Assembly (NCBI RefSeq): GCF_022179765.1
Contig: NZ_BPRE01000013.1
Span: 1 to 64,000 of the forward strand
Origin: Methylorubrum suomiense
GTDB taxonomy: Bacteria; Pseudomonadota; Alphaproteobacteria; Rhizobiales; Beijerinckiaceae
Direction of reading: 5' to 3'
Length of the DNA stretch: 64,000 bases
Positions 35,986 through 44,578 of the stretch are shown in pieces (position 1 is the stretch's first letter; every line of letters begins with the position of its first letter). A program made the translations under genes and the position numbers. The notes under the pieces were generated by a model. It did not search any database, was not told where the DNA came from, and worked only from the letters and a program-made list of their open reading frames with translations.

Positions 35986-38118
35986 TTGGCCGCAGCACAT
36001 CGTCGTCCGCACCGGCTCTTGGCCCTCATCGCCACGATCTTCGGTCTCGGCCTCGTCCCTGCGGCGGCCCAGCCCTCCACGGCGGCACAGGCCAAGGATC
36101 TCGTGCGGGCCGAACTCGTCGCCGAGGCGAAGGCGCTGGTTCCGGGCGCCACGGCGTCGCTCGGCATCCGCATGGTGATGAAGCCCGGCTGGCACGTCTA
36201 TTGGCGCAATCCCGGCGATTCCGGTCTGCCGCCCGAGATGGCTTGGCGCGTGCCCGAGGGCTTTGCGGCGGGTCCGTTCCGGTGGCCGGTGCCCGAGCGC
36301 ATCCCGGTGCAGCACCTCATGAATTACGGCTACGAGGGCGAGACCGTGCTGCTCCTGCCCATGACCGTGCCCGGAACGCTCGGTTCGGGCGGGGAGGCGA
36401 CGCTCGGCGGCACGCTCTCCTATCTTGTCTGCGAGGAGATCTGCATCCCCGGCTCGGCCGAGCTGAGCCTGACCCTGCCCGTGGCAGCGGCAGGTTCGAC
36501 TGCCGAACCCGACCCCGCCCGCGCCGACCTGTTCGCCGCGGCGCGCGCGGCGCTGCCCGTCGAGGCGGCCGCTCCGGTGCGGTTCGCGCGCGAGGGCGAG
36601 CGGATCATCCTCACCTACGCAGCGGCGGGCCTCAAGCCGGAGGCGGTGAGTGCGGCGGCGTTCTTCCCCTATGCCGAGACGGCACTCGACAACGCCGCCT
36701 CCCAGGAGCTGCGCGTCGATGCATCGGGGCTGCATCTGTCCCTCAAGTCCGGCGACGGAGCCGCCGACCTGACGACGATTCCCGGCGTGCTGACCTTCAC
36801 CGAAAACGGGACCCGCCGCGCGTTCGCGATCGGCGAGGCCACAGCTCCGGGCGCTCCCGCGGCCGGCGGCGCGGCGGCATCCGGCGCGGAGGAGGCCCTG
36901 ACGCTGTGGAGCGCCATCGGCCTCGCCCTGCTCGGTGGCCTCGTCCTCAACCTGATGCCCTGCGTCTTCCCGGTGCTCTCGATCAAGGTCCTGAGTCTCG
37001 TCAAGCAGGCCGGTCAGTCTCCGAACCGAATCCGCGTCCACGGGCTGGCCTACACCGCCGGGGTGCTGGCGAGCTTCCTGGCGCTCGCCGGCACGCTGAT
37101 CGCCCTGAAGGCCGGGGGGGCTACGATCGGCTGGGGCTTCCAGCTCCAGTCGCCGCTGGTGGTCGCGGGGCTCGCCTACGGCATTCTCGCCATGGGTCTC
37201 AGCCTGTCGGGCGTCGTGCATGTCGGCGGCGGCATCAGCGGCCTCGGCGACGGACTCACCCGGCGCGGGGGCTACCAGGGCTCGTTCTTCACCGGCGTGC
37301 TGGCGACCCTTGTGGCGACGCCCTGCACGGCGCCCTTCATGGGGGCCGCGGTGGGCTTTGCGCTGACGCAGGGGCCGCTGGTCGGCCTCTCCGTCTTCGC
37401 GAGCCTGGGCCTCGGCCTCGCCCTGCCGTTCCTGGCGCTGACGCTGTATCCGGGCGCGGTGCGCCTCCTGCCGCGCCCCGGGGCCTGGATGGATACCCTG
37501 AAGGGTGCGCTGGCCTTCCCGCTCTACGCGACGGTCGCGTGGCTGATCTGGGTGCTGGCCCAGCAGGTCGGACCGAACGGCCTGCTGGCGGCGCTCGTCG
37601 GCCTCGTTCTGGTCGGTCTCGCCGCCTGGACCTGGGAACGGGCCCGCTTCGCCGGACGGGTCGGCGGCCTCGTCGGGCGCGCGGTCGCCGTCGCGGCGCT
37701 GGCGGGGACCGTGGGTCTTGCCGTGCTGAGCGACCGGGATAGGGCCTCGGGCATGCGCGGCGCGGTGGCGGAGGGGGTCGAGCCCTTCACGCAGGCGCGC
37801 CTCGATACCCTGCGCGAGACCGGCCGAACCGTCTTCGTCGATATGACGGCGGCGTGGTGCATCACCTGCCAGGTCAACGAACGGACGGTGCTGGACCGCC
37901 AGAGCGTCCAGACGGCCTTCAAGGCCGGCAACGTCGCCTATCTCAAAGGAGACTGGACCAACCAGAACCCGGAGATCACCCGCCTTCTGGAGCGGCACGG
38001 GCGCAGCGGCGTGCCGCTCTACCTCGTCTACCGCGACCGCGGCGAGGCGCAGGTGCTGCCGCAGATCCTGACCGAGGGAATCGTTCTGGACGCGATCGCG
38101 GCGGGGCCGAAGACCTGA
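35986..38118 (+). CDS. DsbD/ScsB-like thiol:disulfide interchange protein, 710 aa
   Basis: Inner-membrane electron conduit from cytoplasmic thioredoxin to periplasmic thiols. After a signal sequence (LLALIATIFGLGLVPAAAQ) there is a ScsB-type periplasmic N-domain with paired cysteines in LVCEEICIPGSAEL, a CcdA-like membrane core with LMPCVFPVLS and ATPCTAPFMG, and a C-terminal thioredoxin domain with AAWCITC (Cys625, Cys628). No ATG fits the N-terminus. TTG 35986, with GAGGAG about nine bases upstream, gives a good signal peptide; the in-frame start at 35737 would overlap the divergent gene. It is divergent from the TlpA-like/selenoprotein pair. Confidence 0.88.
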   Translation: MAAAHRRPHRLLALIATIFGLGLVPAAAQPSTAAQAKDLVRAELVAEAKALVPGATASLGIRMVMKPGWHVYWRNPGDSGLPPEMAWRVPEGFAAGPFRWPVPERIPVQHLMNYGYEGETVLLLPMTVPGTLGSGGEATLGGTLSYLVCEEICIPGSAELSLTLPVAAAGSTAEPDPARADLFAAARAALPVEAAAPVRFAREGERIILTYAAAGLKPEAVSAAAFFPYAETALDNAASQELRVDASGLHLSLKSGDGAADLTTIPGVLTFTENGTRRAFAIGEATAPGAPAAGGAAASGAEEALTLWSAIGLALLGGLVLNLMPCVFPVLSIKVLSLVKQAGQSPNRIRVHGLAYTAGVLASFLALAGTLIALKAGGATIGWGFQLQSPLVVAGLAYGILAMGLSLSGVVHVGGGISGLGDGLTRRGGYQGSFFTGVLATLVATPCTAPFMGAAVGFALTQGPLVGLSVFASLGLGLALPFLALTLYPGAVRLLPRPGAWMDTLKGALAFPLYATVAWLIWVLAQQVGPNGLLAALVGLVLVGLAAWTWERARFAGRVGGLVGRAVAVAALAGTVGLAVLSDRDRASGMRGAVAEGVEPFTQARLDTLRETGRTVFVDMTAAWCITCQVNERTVLDRQSVQTAFKAGNVAYLKGDWTNQNPEITRLLERHGRSGVPLYLVYRDRGEAQVLPQILTEGIVLDAIAAGPKT

Positions 38119-38552
38119 GCCGCATTGCCCGCGCGGGTCGGACGATGACGATCACGGGCGGAGCGAAGACAACGCGTCCGATCAGGGCCGCCCCGGCAAC
38201 GCCCTCTCGCAAACCCGCTAGAGAAGGGTCTCGGCCTGCTCGGGGAGAGCGGGCGCCGATAGGCTTCGCCGAAATCAGCCCGTCGCCGGCCCGCTCGGCC
38301 CCTCCTGCGACATGGACCGGACCATCGGATCCGGAGCGATCCCGTCAGTATCAGGCAGCCCCAAATCAAGCTACCTTTTAATAACCTCGAACTTGGAACA
38401 CCTGGCATATTTTCCGAAAGCATTTGAAAACAAACCCGGCATCGCAACTTGCATGCTTCGCTCGAAATGAATCTTTAATGCCTGCCCCCAAATCTCGATG
38501 AGACCAATACGCAGCGAGCGTCGACCATGCGCTGCTAGTCGGGGCTGGTTAT
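38119..38552. other. Intergenic region upstream of the beta-helix/RTX gene
   Basis: About 430 bases without a gene. The right half (38360-38500) is AT-rich and probably contains the promoter for the gene at 38553; no clear consensus boxes or terminator were found. Confidence 0.5.
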
Positions 38553-40565
38553 ATGTACGTTGCTTCGGATCTCGCGGCTATCGCCCGCAACAACGACCTG
38601 CTGAACGTGGCTGGCCTCCATGCAGCGGTCGGCACACCCCTCACCGATGAGCAGCTCAAGAGCTTCACCACCCTGAAGTCGACGGATGGCGTCTACTACA
38701 ACAAGGCCCTGAACACGCTCGCCATCACGAAATCAGGCGTGACCTTCGATGGCTACGACTTCCGCGGCGTGTCGATCAATGTGCAGGCCGACAACGTCAC
38801 GATCAAGAACTCGACCTTCGACGCGTCGGTCGGCAAATATGCCATCAATGCTTTTCCCGGGACCAAGAACCTCACCGTCGTTCGCTCGACGTTCGACGGC
38901 CTGAAGCTCGACAATATCGGCTATGTCGACTTCGTCGCTTCGCGCGGTGAGAACACCGTCCTGACGAACAACGCCTTCCTCGATGCGCCGTCCGACGCTG
39001 TCACGATCCAGAGCGGCACGATCAGCGGGAACTACTTCGCCGGCGGATCCTACGCCACGGGTGCGCATGCCGACGCCATCTGGATCGGCAAGACGATCGG
39101 CTCGGTCGTCATCACCGACAACGTGATCGACTGGCGTTCGCGCGCCGATGCGCCGAACGAGAACAACGAAGCCGTGCGGATCACCGGCGAGCTGGGCAAC
39201 GTCTCGGACGTCCTGGTCAGGAACAACATCCTCCTCGGCGGCAGCATGACCGTCCTGGTATCGGATGGTGCCACCCAGACCCACAATGCCGACCAAGTCG
39301 GCACGGTCACCGGCGTGAAGATCGTCGAGAACGTCATCGACTTCGGCAAGTACGGCGACCTGGAGCAGACCTCGCGTCCCAAGGACATGGTCTATGCCGA
39401 CAACACGCATGCCAGTGGAGGCCCCCTTACCCCAGGCCCAGAAGCCATTGGGCTTCTGCCCGATCTGTCGACCTTGAACGGGATCAGTGCGGCTTCGGCC
39501 ACTGCGTCCATCATCGGCACCGCTAAGGGCGACTACATCCAGGGCGGCAGCGGCTCGAACTACATCCATGCCGGCGCTGGCGACGACGTCATCGTGGGCG
39601 GTGGCGGTCGCGACTTCATCACCGGCGGCAGCGGCAAGGACATCTTCGTCTACACGTCCCTCACGAATGACGGCACCGACCGCATCGCCGACTTCACGCA
39701 GGGGGAAGACCGGATCAATTTGGCGACCATCACGGGCGCCCCCAACGCCCCGAACGATTGGCAATGGCTCGGCTCGGAGAGCTTCACCGGCCATACCTGG
39801 CAGCTCCGCTACGGCTTCACATCGGGCGTCACGACGATCGAGGTCGATGCCAACGGTGACCTGAAGGCCGATTTCAAGCTCGAGCTGACCGGTCAGATTC
39901 CGCTGCAGACGAGCGATTTCATCCTGGCCGGGGGAGAGCTGACCCGTCCGCCGGAATCGGGACCCGGCATCCCGCCGCCGCCTCCGTTGTCGCATCCTTC
40001 CGTATCGCCCACTCCGGTTGACGTGCCAAAAGCGTCGGCGCCGAGTCAGCTGGCCGGACCCGTCCCGCCCGCGCAATCCGCAAGTCCGACCCTCGTGCTG
40101 GAGGCCTCCGCCTCAGGTGATCACGTCATCGAACAAGCGTCCGCTCATGCGATCCTGAGCGGCACGGAAGCGGATGGTCCGAGAATCGCCGCCATCAGCG
40201 ATATTCTGGTGGGGCAGGGCGGCAAGGACATCCTCTATGGCGGGGCGGGCCAGGACACGTTCCGGTTCGAGAGGCTGAGCGACAGCCTGTCCACCGGGTC
40301 GGGCCGCGATGCCATCGGCGACTTCGTCGGAGGCGAGGACACGATCGACCTGCACGCGATCGATGCCAATGCCCTGACGGCGACCAACGACGCCTTCACC
40401 TGGATCGGTTCGGACGCCTTTACGAAGAATGCCGGTGAATTGCGGGTGGCATCGATCGCCGGCGGCCATCAGGTCCAGGCCGACATCAATGGTGATGAAA
40501 AGACCGATTTCGCGATCGACGTCATGACGAAAATGGCTTTTCAGGCGTCCGATTTCGTCCTTTGA
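38553..40565 (+). CDS. Secreted parallel beta-helix protein with RTX C-terminal modules, 670 aa
   Basis: Residues about 50-290 form a right-handed beta-helix (repeats such as SGVTFDGYDFRGVSINVQAD, NVTIKNSTFDASVGKYAI and VVITDNVIDW), as in polysaccharide lyases and surface proteins. Two calcium-binding RTX/serralysin-type modules follow. The first contains GDYIQGGSGSNYIHAGAGDD, GGGGRDFITGGSGKDIF and a DFTQGEDRINL tail. The second, after a proline-rich linker (about 465-515), contains ILVGQGGKDILYGGAGQDTF and DFVGGEDTIDLHAI. There is no N-terminal signal peptide, so export by a type I system reading the C-terminus is expected; no such exporter is adjacent. Substrate unknown. Confidence 0.85.
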   Translation: MYVASDLAAIARNNDLLNVAGLHAAVGTPLTDEQLKSFTTLKSTDGVYYNKALNTLAITKSGVTFDGYDFRGVSINVQADNVTIKNSTFDASVGKYAINAFPGTKNLTVVRSTFDGLKLDNIGYVDFVASRGENTVLTNNAFLDAPSDAVTIQSGTISGNYFAGGSYATGAHADAIWIGKTIGSVVITDNVIDWRSRADAPNENNEAVRITGELGNVSDVLVRNNILLGGSMTVLVSDGATQTHNADQVGTVTGVKIVENVIDFGKYGDLEQTSRPKDMVYADNTHASGGPLTPGPEAIGLLPDLSTLNGISAASATASIIGTAKGDYIQGGSGSNYIHAGAGDDVIVGGGGRDFITGGSGKDIFVYTSLTNDGTDRIADFTQGEDRINLATITGAPNAPNDWQWLGSESFTGHTWQLRYGFTSGVTTIEVDANGDLKADFKLELTGQIPLQTSDFILAGGELTRPPESGPGIPPPPPLSHPSVSPTPVDVPKASAPSQLAGPVPPAQSASPTLVLEASASGDHVIEQASAHAILSGTEADGPRIAAISDILVGQGGKDILYGGAGQDTFRFERLSDSLSTGSGRDAIGDFVGGEDTIDLHAIDANALTATNDAFTWIGSDAFTKNAGELRVASIAGGHQVQADINGDEKTDFAIDVMTKMAFQASDFVL

Positions 40566-40911
40566 GCCCGATGCGCGATCATCGACGACCGCCTCATGGG
40601 CATCGAGCATACGCGTTGAATCAACCAGGGCGGCCGCCACGCGGCATCACCCACCGAGCCCATGCGATGAGGGCAGTCCTCGGCGATGGACTGAGCACGA
40701 CGGGGACGTGAAAGCCGTTCTGCGACGGCTTGCCGGGAGCGATGCCGTGCCGCTCGACCGCACACGCCTCCCGCCGAGCAGGACATCAGGTCGGCGCCGT
40801 TGTCCGAGACGATCATCACCGGCTTACCCCGGCCATCGGCGTTGCGGTCGAGAGCGCGCGAAATGCTGGCAGCCCCGATCACGCGAGCGGTCGCCGCCGA
40901 AGGGCGGTGCG
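40566..40911. other. Intergenic region between convergent genes
   Basis: About 350 bases between the RTX gene and the DUF2474 gene. No credible coding sequence or clear terminator seen; open frames here are antisense shadows. Confidence 0.5.
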
Positions 40912-41049
40912 TCAGCCCGCCTTGAGCCAAGCTCTCAAAACGAAGGCGACGGCACCGAGCGAGACGACGCTGCCGATCCACAGCGCGGCGAACCACAGGA
41001 GGCGGCGCCACAGAGGGGCTTGATGTTGGGGAGTAGAGGCGGTGCCCAT
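40912..41049 (-). CDS. DUF2474-type small subunit of cytochrome bd oxidase, 45 aa
   Basis: Tiny membrane protein starting MGTASTPQHQAPLWRRLLWF, with one helix (FAALWIGSVVSLGAVAFVL) and ending RAWLKAG. Its start overlaps the last base of cydB (TGATG), showing translational coupling. Small single-helix proteins at this position (CydX or DUF2474) stabilise the haem subunit of bd-type oxidases. Easily missed because of its size. Confidence 0.8.
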   Translation of the reverse strand: MGTASTPQHQAPLWRRLLWFAALWIGSVVSLGAVAFVLRAWLKAG

Positions 41050-42056
41050 CAATGGTACCCCGTGACGCCGACCTTCCCGCGGAAGACCCAGTAGGAATAG
41101 GCCGTGTAGATCAGGATGACCGGAATCAGGACGGACGCGCCCACCAGGAGAAAGACCTGGCTCGAATGCGGCGCCGCCGCCTCCCAGATCGTGATGCGAC
41201 CCGGCACGACGTCGGGAAATATGCTGATTCCCAGCCCGATGAAGGACAACAGGAACAGGCCGAGGGCCAGCAGGAACGGCGTTCTTTCACCCCCTTGGCG
41301 CAGCGAGCGAAAGAATAGGAACGAGGCCGCCGCGACGAGGAGCGGCACCTGAGCCGTGAGCAGCACGCTCGGCATCGAGAACCAGCGCTCCCAATACTTG
41401 CCCTCCAAGAAAGGCGTCGCCGCACTGACGGCGGCGATGGCCGCGACCGTGGCCGCGCCCAGCCAGAGCGAGAAAACGCGCGACCGCTCCTGCAGACTCC
41501 CCTCCGTCCGCATCACCAGCCAAGTGGCGCCGAGCAGGGCGTAGCCGCAGAGGATGCCGAGGCCGACGAGCAGGCTGAAGGGCGTGAGCCAGTCCCACCA
41601 GCCGCCCGCATAGCCACGGCCTTCGACCTTGATGCCCTGCAGGAGAGCGCCGAGGGTGATGCCTTGTGCGAGCGCCGCGACCACGGAGCCTCCGGTGAAG
41701 GCAGCGTCCCAGAGGGCCCGGTGGCGCGGATCACGCCAGCGGAATTCGAAGGCGACACCGCGGAAGATCAGGCCGAGCAGCATCGCGATGATCGGCGCGT
41801 AGAGGGCCGGCATGATGACCGCGTAGGCCAGCGGAAAGACCGCGAACAGTCCACCGCCGCCGAGCACCAGCCACGTTTCATTGCCGTCCCAGACCGGCGC
41901 GATGGAGTTCATCGCGGTGTCGCGCTCGTGCCCCGGCCGGAAGGCCGGGAACAGGATGCCGATGCCGAGATCGAAGCCATCCATCACGATGTAGGCGAAG
42001 ACCGCGAAGGCGATGATCAGCGCCCAGACCACCGTCAGGTCGATATCGGTCAGCAT
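41049..42056 (-). CDS. cydB: Cytochrome bd-type quinol oxidase subunit II (CioB/CydB)
   Basis: 335-aa polytopic membrane subunit. It begins MLTDIDLTVVWALIIAFAVF and has family stretches YIVMDGFDLGIGILFP, WDGNETWLVLGGGGLFAVFP and FEFRWRDPRHRALWDAAFTG. ATG 42056 is preceded by AAGGAG; an upstream in-frame extension overlaps subunit I and lacks signals. Together with subunit I it reduces oxygen using quinol without pumping protons. No cydDC genes are linked, which is common for the cyanide-insensitive CIO type. Confidence 0.95.
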   Translation of the reverse strand: MLTDIDLTVVWALIIAFAVFAYIVMDGFDLGIGILFPAFRPGHERDTAMNSIAPVWDGNETWLVLGGGGLFAVFPLAYAVIMPALYAPIIAMLLGLIFRGVAFEFRWRDPRHRALWDAAFTGGSVVAALAQGITLGALLQGIKVEGRGYAGGWWDWLTPFSLLVGLGILCGYALLGATWLVMRTEGSLQERSRVFSLWLGAATVAAIAAVSAATPFLEGKYWERWFSMPSVLLTAQVPLLVAAASFLFFRSLRQGGERTPFLLALGLFLLSFIGLGISIFPDVVPGRITIWEAAAPHSSQVFLLVGASVLIPVILIYTAYSYWVFRGKVGVTGYH

Positions 42057-42066
42057 GACGGACTCC

Positions 42067-43485
42067 TTATTCGGCCGGGCGGAGGGCGTGGTCGGAACCG
42101 ATCGATGAGGCGGGCGTGATGCCGGCGGTGCGGATCGGCGCCCCGGGTTCGAGTCCGGCCTCATCCCGGTGCGGCGACTTCGCCATTAGGTGAAGGATGT
42201 AGAGGATGCCCATCCCGAACACGGCGAAGTAAACCAGCACGAACGCGGTGAGCGATGCGGCGACGGCGGGGGCCTGGAGCGGCGAGGCCGATTCTGCCGT
42301 GCGCAGAAGGCCGTAGACGGTGAAGGGCTGGCGCCCGACCTCGGTGGTGATCCAGCCGGCCACGACGGCGACAAATCCGGCGGGGCCCATGGCGAGGGCG
42401 AAGCGGTGCAGTGGCGCCCATTGATAGAGCCTGCCCTTGAAGCGGGCGAGCAGGCTGAGGCAGCCCAGCAGGAGCATCAGCATCCCGAGGCTGACCATCA
42501 CCCGGAAGGACCAGAACACGACGGGAACCGGTGGCCAGTTCTCCCGCGGCACGGTGTCGAGACCCTTCAGCGGTTCGTTCAAGCCGTGTTTCAGGATCAG
42601 CGAGGACAGCTTCGGCACCTCGACGGCGTAGCGCACGGTGCCGGCCTCCTGGTCGGGCAGTCCGAACAGGATGAGCGGCGCGCCGTCCGGGTGGCTCTCG
42701 AAATGGCCTTCCATGGCCATCACCTTGGTCGGCTGGTGTTCGAGCGTGTTCAGCCCGTGGGCGTCACCGGCGAGGATCTGGATGGGGGCCACGACGGCGA
42801 GCATCCACATCGCCATCGAGAACATCGTCCGCGCACCCCCGTTGGTGCGATTGCGAAGCAGGTGCCAGGCGCCGACCGCGCCGACGACGAGCGCGGTGGT
42901 CAGGTAGGCGGCCAACACCATGTGGACGAGGCGGTAGGGGAAGGAGGGATTGAAGATGATGGCCCACCAGTCGGCCGGCACGAACTGGCCAGCGGCGTTA
43001 ACGGCGTGACCCTGCGGCGTCTGCATCCAGGAATTCACGGACAGGATCCAGAACGCCGAGAAGAAGGTTCCGATGGCCACCATCAGCGTCGCGAGGAAAT
43101 GCAGTCGCGGCCCGACCTTGCTCATCCCGAAGAGCATGACGCCGAGGAAGCCGGCCTCAAGGAAGAAGGCCGAGAGCACTTCATAGGCCATCAGCGGGCC
43201 GAGAACGGGCCCGGTCTTGTCGGCATAGACCGACCAGTTCGTGCCGAACTGGTAGGACATGACGAGGCCAGACACGACGCCCATCGCGAACGCGATGGCG
43301 AAGATCTTGATCCAGTAGTGGAACAGGTCGATGAACACCTGTCGTCCGGTGGCCAGCCAGAGACCCTCCAGCACCGCCAGGTAGCTCGCGAGACCGATGG
43401 AGAAGGCCGGGAACACGATGTGGAATGCCACCGTGAACCCGAACTGGCACCTTGCGAGCAGCAATGCGTCAACGTTCGCCAGCAT
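42067..43485 (-). CDS. cydA: Cytochrome bd-type quinol oxidase subunit I (CioA/CydA)
   Basis: 472-aa haem-bearing subunit. MLANVDALLLARCQFGFTVA carries the high-spin haem histidine region that follows (FHIVFPAFSIGLASYLAVLE). Other landmarks are MSYQFGTNWSVYADKTGPVL, FFLEAGFLGVMLFG, the quinol-loop region near GLNTLEHQPTKVMAMEGHFE, and WITTEVGRQPFTVYGLLRT. The short Q-loop suggests the CIO subgroup. ATG 43485 was chosen; a GTG three codons upstream is possible. Ten bases separate it from subunit II. It supports low-oxygen or cyanide-tolerant respiration. Confidence 0.94.
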   Translation of the reverse strand: MLANVDALLLARCQFGFTVAFHIVFPAFSIGLASYLAVLEGLWLATGRQVFIDLFHYWIKIFAIAFAMGVVSGLVMSYQFGTNWSVYADKTGPVLGPLMAYEVLSAFFLEAGFLGVMLFGMSKVGPRLHFLATLMVAIGTFFSAFWILSVNSWMQTPQGHAVNAAGQFVPADWWAIIFNPSFPYRLVHMVLAAYLTTALVVGAVGAWHLLRNRTNGGARTMFSMAMWMLAVVAPIQILAGDAHGLNTLEHQPTKVMAMEGHFESHPDGAPLILFGLPDQEAGTVRYAVEVPKLSSLILKHGLNEPLKGLDTVPRENWPPVPVVFWSFRVMVSLGMLMLLLGCLSLLARFKGRLYQWAPLHRFALAMGPAGFVAVVAGWITTEVGRQPFTVYGLLRTAESASPLQAPAVAASLTAFVLVYFAVFGMGILYILHLMAKSPHRDEAGLEPGAPIRTAGITPASSIGSDHALRPAE

Positions 43486-43877
43486 GTCGGTCACCCATTT
43501 CGGACCTTTGTAAAGCCGAGGAAGGGGGCAAGGGTTCATGCCGTCCGCGAGACCGCGCCTTTGTGACCGACGCCGAGGGAATCGCTGGGCAGGCAGAGCG
43601 CGTGCAGCGGGTGTTCGCGATCCCGTCGCCGAGGCGGCGCCATGGATACGACCGAACGGAACGGCGTCACATCACCGGCAAGGGGCGGAGTGTTGCGCGC
43701 AGCCAGGACGACTGAGCCACCAGTCGTCCAACACCCTTCAGATTCCGCGAAGCGCAACCGGTCGAGGGCGGTCTGCCGAGGCTTCCTCCGGCTCGACGGG
43801 GAGGCGCATTGCCGGGAGGTTCGAGCCTGCTGCGATCAAGACGGCAGGATCGGGCGTCAGATTTTTTCTCGAACAAC
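43486..43877. other. Intergenic region between cydA and hsp20
   Basis: About 390 bases between divergent genes, containing the unmapped cyd promoter on the left and leading to the hsp20 promoter on the right. Reading frames through it are extensions of the hsp20 frame without a start signal. No FNR/FixK-type TTGAT-N4-ATCAA box was seen. Confidence 0.5.
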
Positions 43878-43902
43878 GGAACCCACGCCCAACCTCCGCG
43901 TT
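43878..43902 (+). promoter_or_regulatory. Sigma-EcfG (general stress) type promoter of hsp20
   Basis: GGAAC at 43878-43882, a 16-base spacer, then CGTT at 43899-43902. This matches the GGAAC-N16/17-CGTT consensus of the alphaproteobacterial general stress response controlled by PhyR-EcfG. It is about 100 bases upstream of the hsp20 start. Confidence 0.65.
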
Positions 43903-43935
43903 TCGTGCGCGCGAGGCCAGTTTTCGGCTCGCATG

Positions 43936-43999
43936 TTGGGCGCCGGACCAGGTGTCCGGCGGCCCTCGTCATCACGTTGCTCTCAAGGAGGATGTGGTC
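43936..43999 (+). promoter_or_regulatory. ROSE-like RNA thermometer in hsp20 leader
   Basis: A 7-bp perfect hairpin GCCGGAC-CAGGT-GTCCGGC (43942-43960) is followed by TTGCT (43977-43981) just upstream of the Shine-Dalgarno AAGGAGGA (43985-43992). The UYGCU element facing AGGA, with CTCT/GGAG pairing and a G-G mismatch, is the signature of the temperature-labile last hairpin of ROSE elements on alphaproteobacterial small heat-shock genes. Confidence 0.55.
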
Positions 44000-44482
44000 A
44001 TGAGGACCTTCGACTTCGCGCCGCTCTACCGCTCCACCGTCGGCTTCGACCGGCTGTTCTCGATGCTCGATCAGGCCGCACGGGTCGAGCCGTCGACGCA
44101 GTGGCCCCCCTACGACATCGAGAAGAGGGCCGACGACGCTTACCGCATCAGCATGGCCGTCGCCGGCTTCGGGCCCGACGAGATCGAGTTGACCCAGCAC
44201 GACACGACCCTGCTCGTGACCGGTCAGAAGAAGGACGAGGAGGAGGGGCGTGCGTACCTGCATCGCGGCATCGCGGCACGCGCCTTCCGCCAGACCTTCA
44301 ACCTCGCCGACCATGTCAGAGTCACCGGCGCCAGCCTGGAGAATGGCCTGCTCGCGATCGACCTGAAACGTGAAGTGCCGGAGGCGCACAAGCCGCGCCG
44401 CATCGCCATCGGCGGCACCCAGGCTGTGGCTGGACAGGACAACGTTCCGGCCCAGGTCGAACATCGCGTCAAGGCCGCCTGA
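44000..44482 (+). CDS. Hsp20/IbpA-type small heat-shock protein, 160 aa
   Basis: ATP-independent holdase chaperone. The N-terminus MRTFDFAPLYRSTVGFDRLF is typical of rhizobial/methylobacterial class A sHsps. The alpha-crystallin domain runs from about 40 to 135 (YDIEKRADDAYRISMAVAGF; LLVTGQKKDEEEGRAYLHRG; ENGLLAIDLKREVPE). The tail has the RRIAIGG motif near the usual I-x-I position. ATG 44000 follows AAGGAGGA. Regulation is likely double: stress sigma factor at the promoter and heat-melting leader RNA. Confidence 0.93.
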   Translation: MRTFDFAPLYRSTVGFDRLFSMLDQAARVEPSTQWPPYDIEKRADDAYRISMAVAGFGPDEIELTQHDTTLLVTGQKKDEEEGRAYLHRGIAARAFRQTFNLADHVRVTGASLENGLLAIDLKREVPEAHKPRRIAIGGTQAVAGQDNVPAQVEHRVKAA

Positions 44483-44513
44483 GGCCGGCCTCTACCCATC
44501 GACGAGCGCTCCT

Positions 44514-44545
44514 CGGGGGCCCGCCCCCGGGGCCCCACCCTTTTC
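44514..44545 (+). terminator. Probable terminator after hsp20
   Basis: GC-only hairpin CGGGGGC/GCCCCCG (44514-44529), with further GGGGCCCC pairing possible, then CACCCTTTT. It lies between the hsp20 stop and the next gene's ribosome site. Confidence 0.5.
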
Positions 44546-44578
44546 GTGCAACGTCGGCACCATCAGGGAGAACAACCC

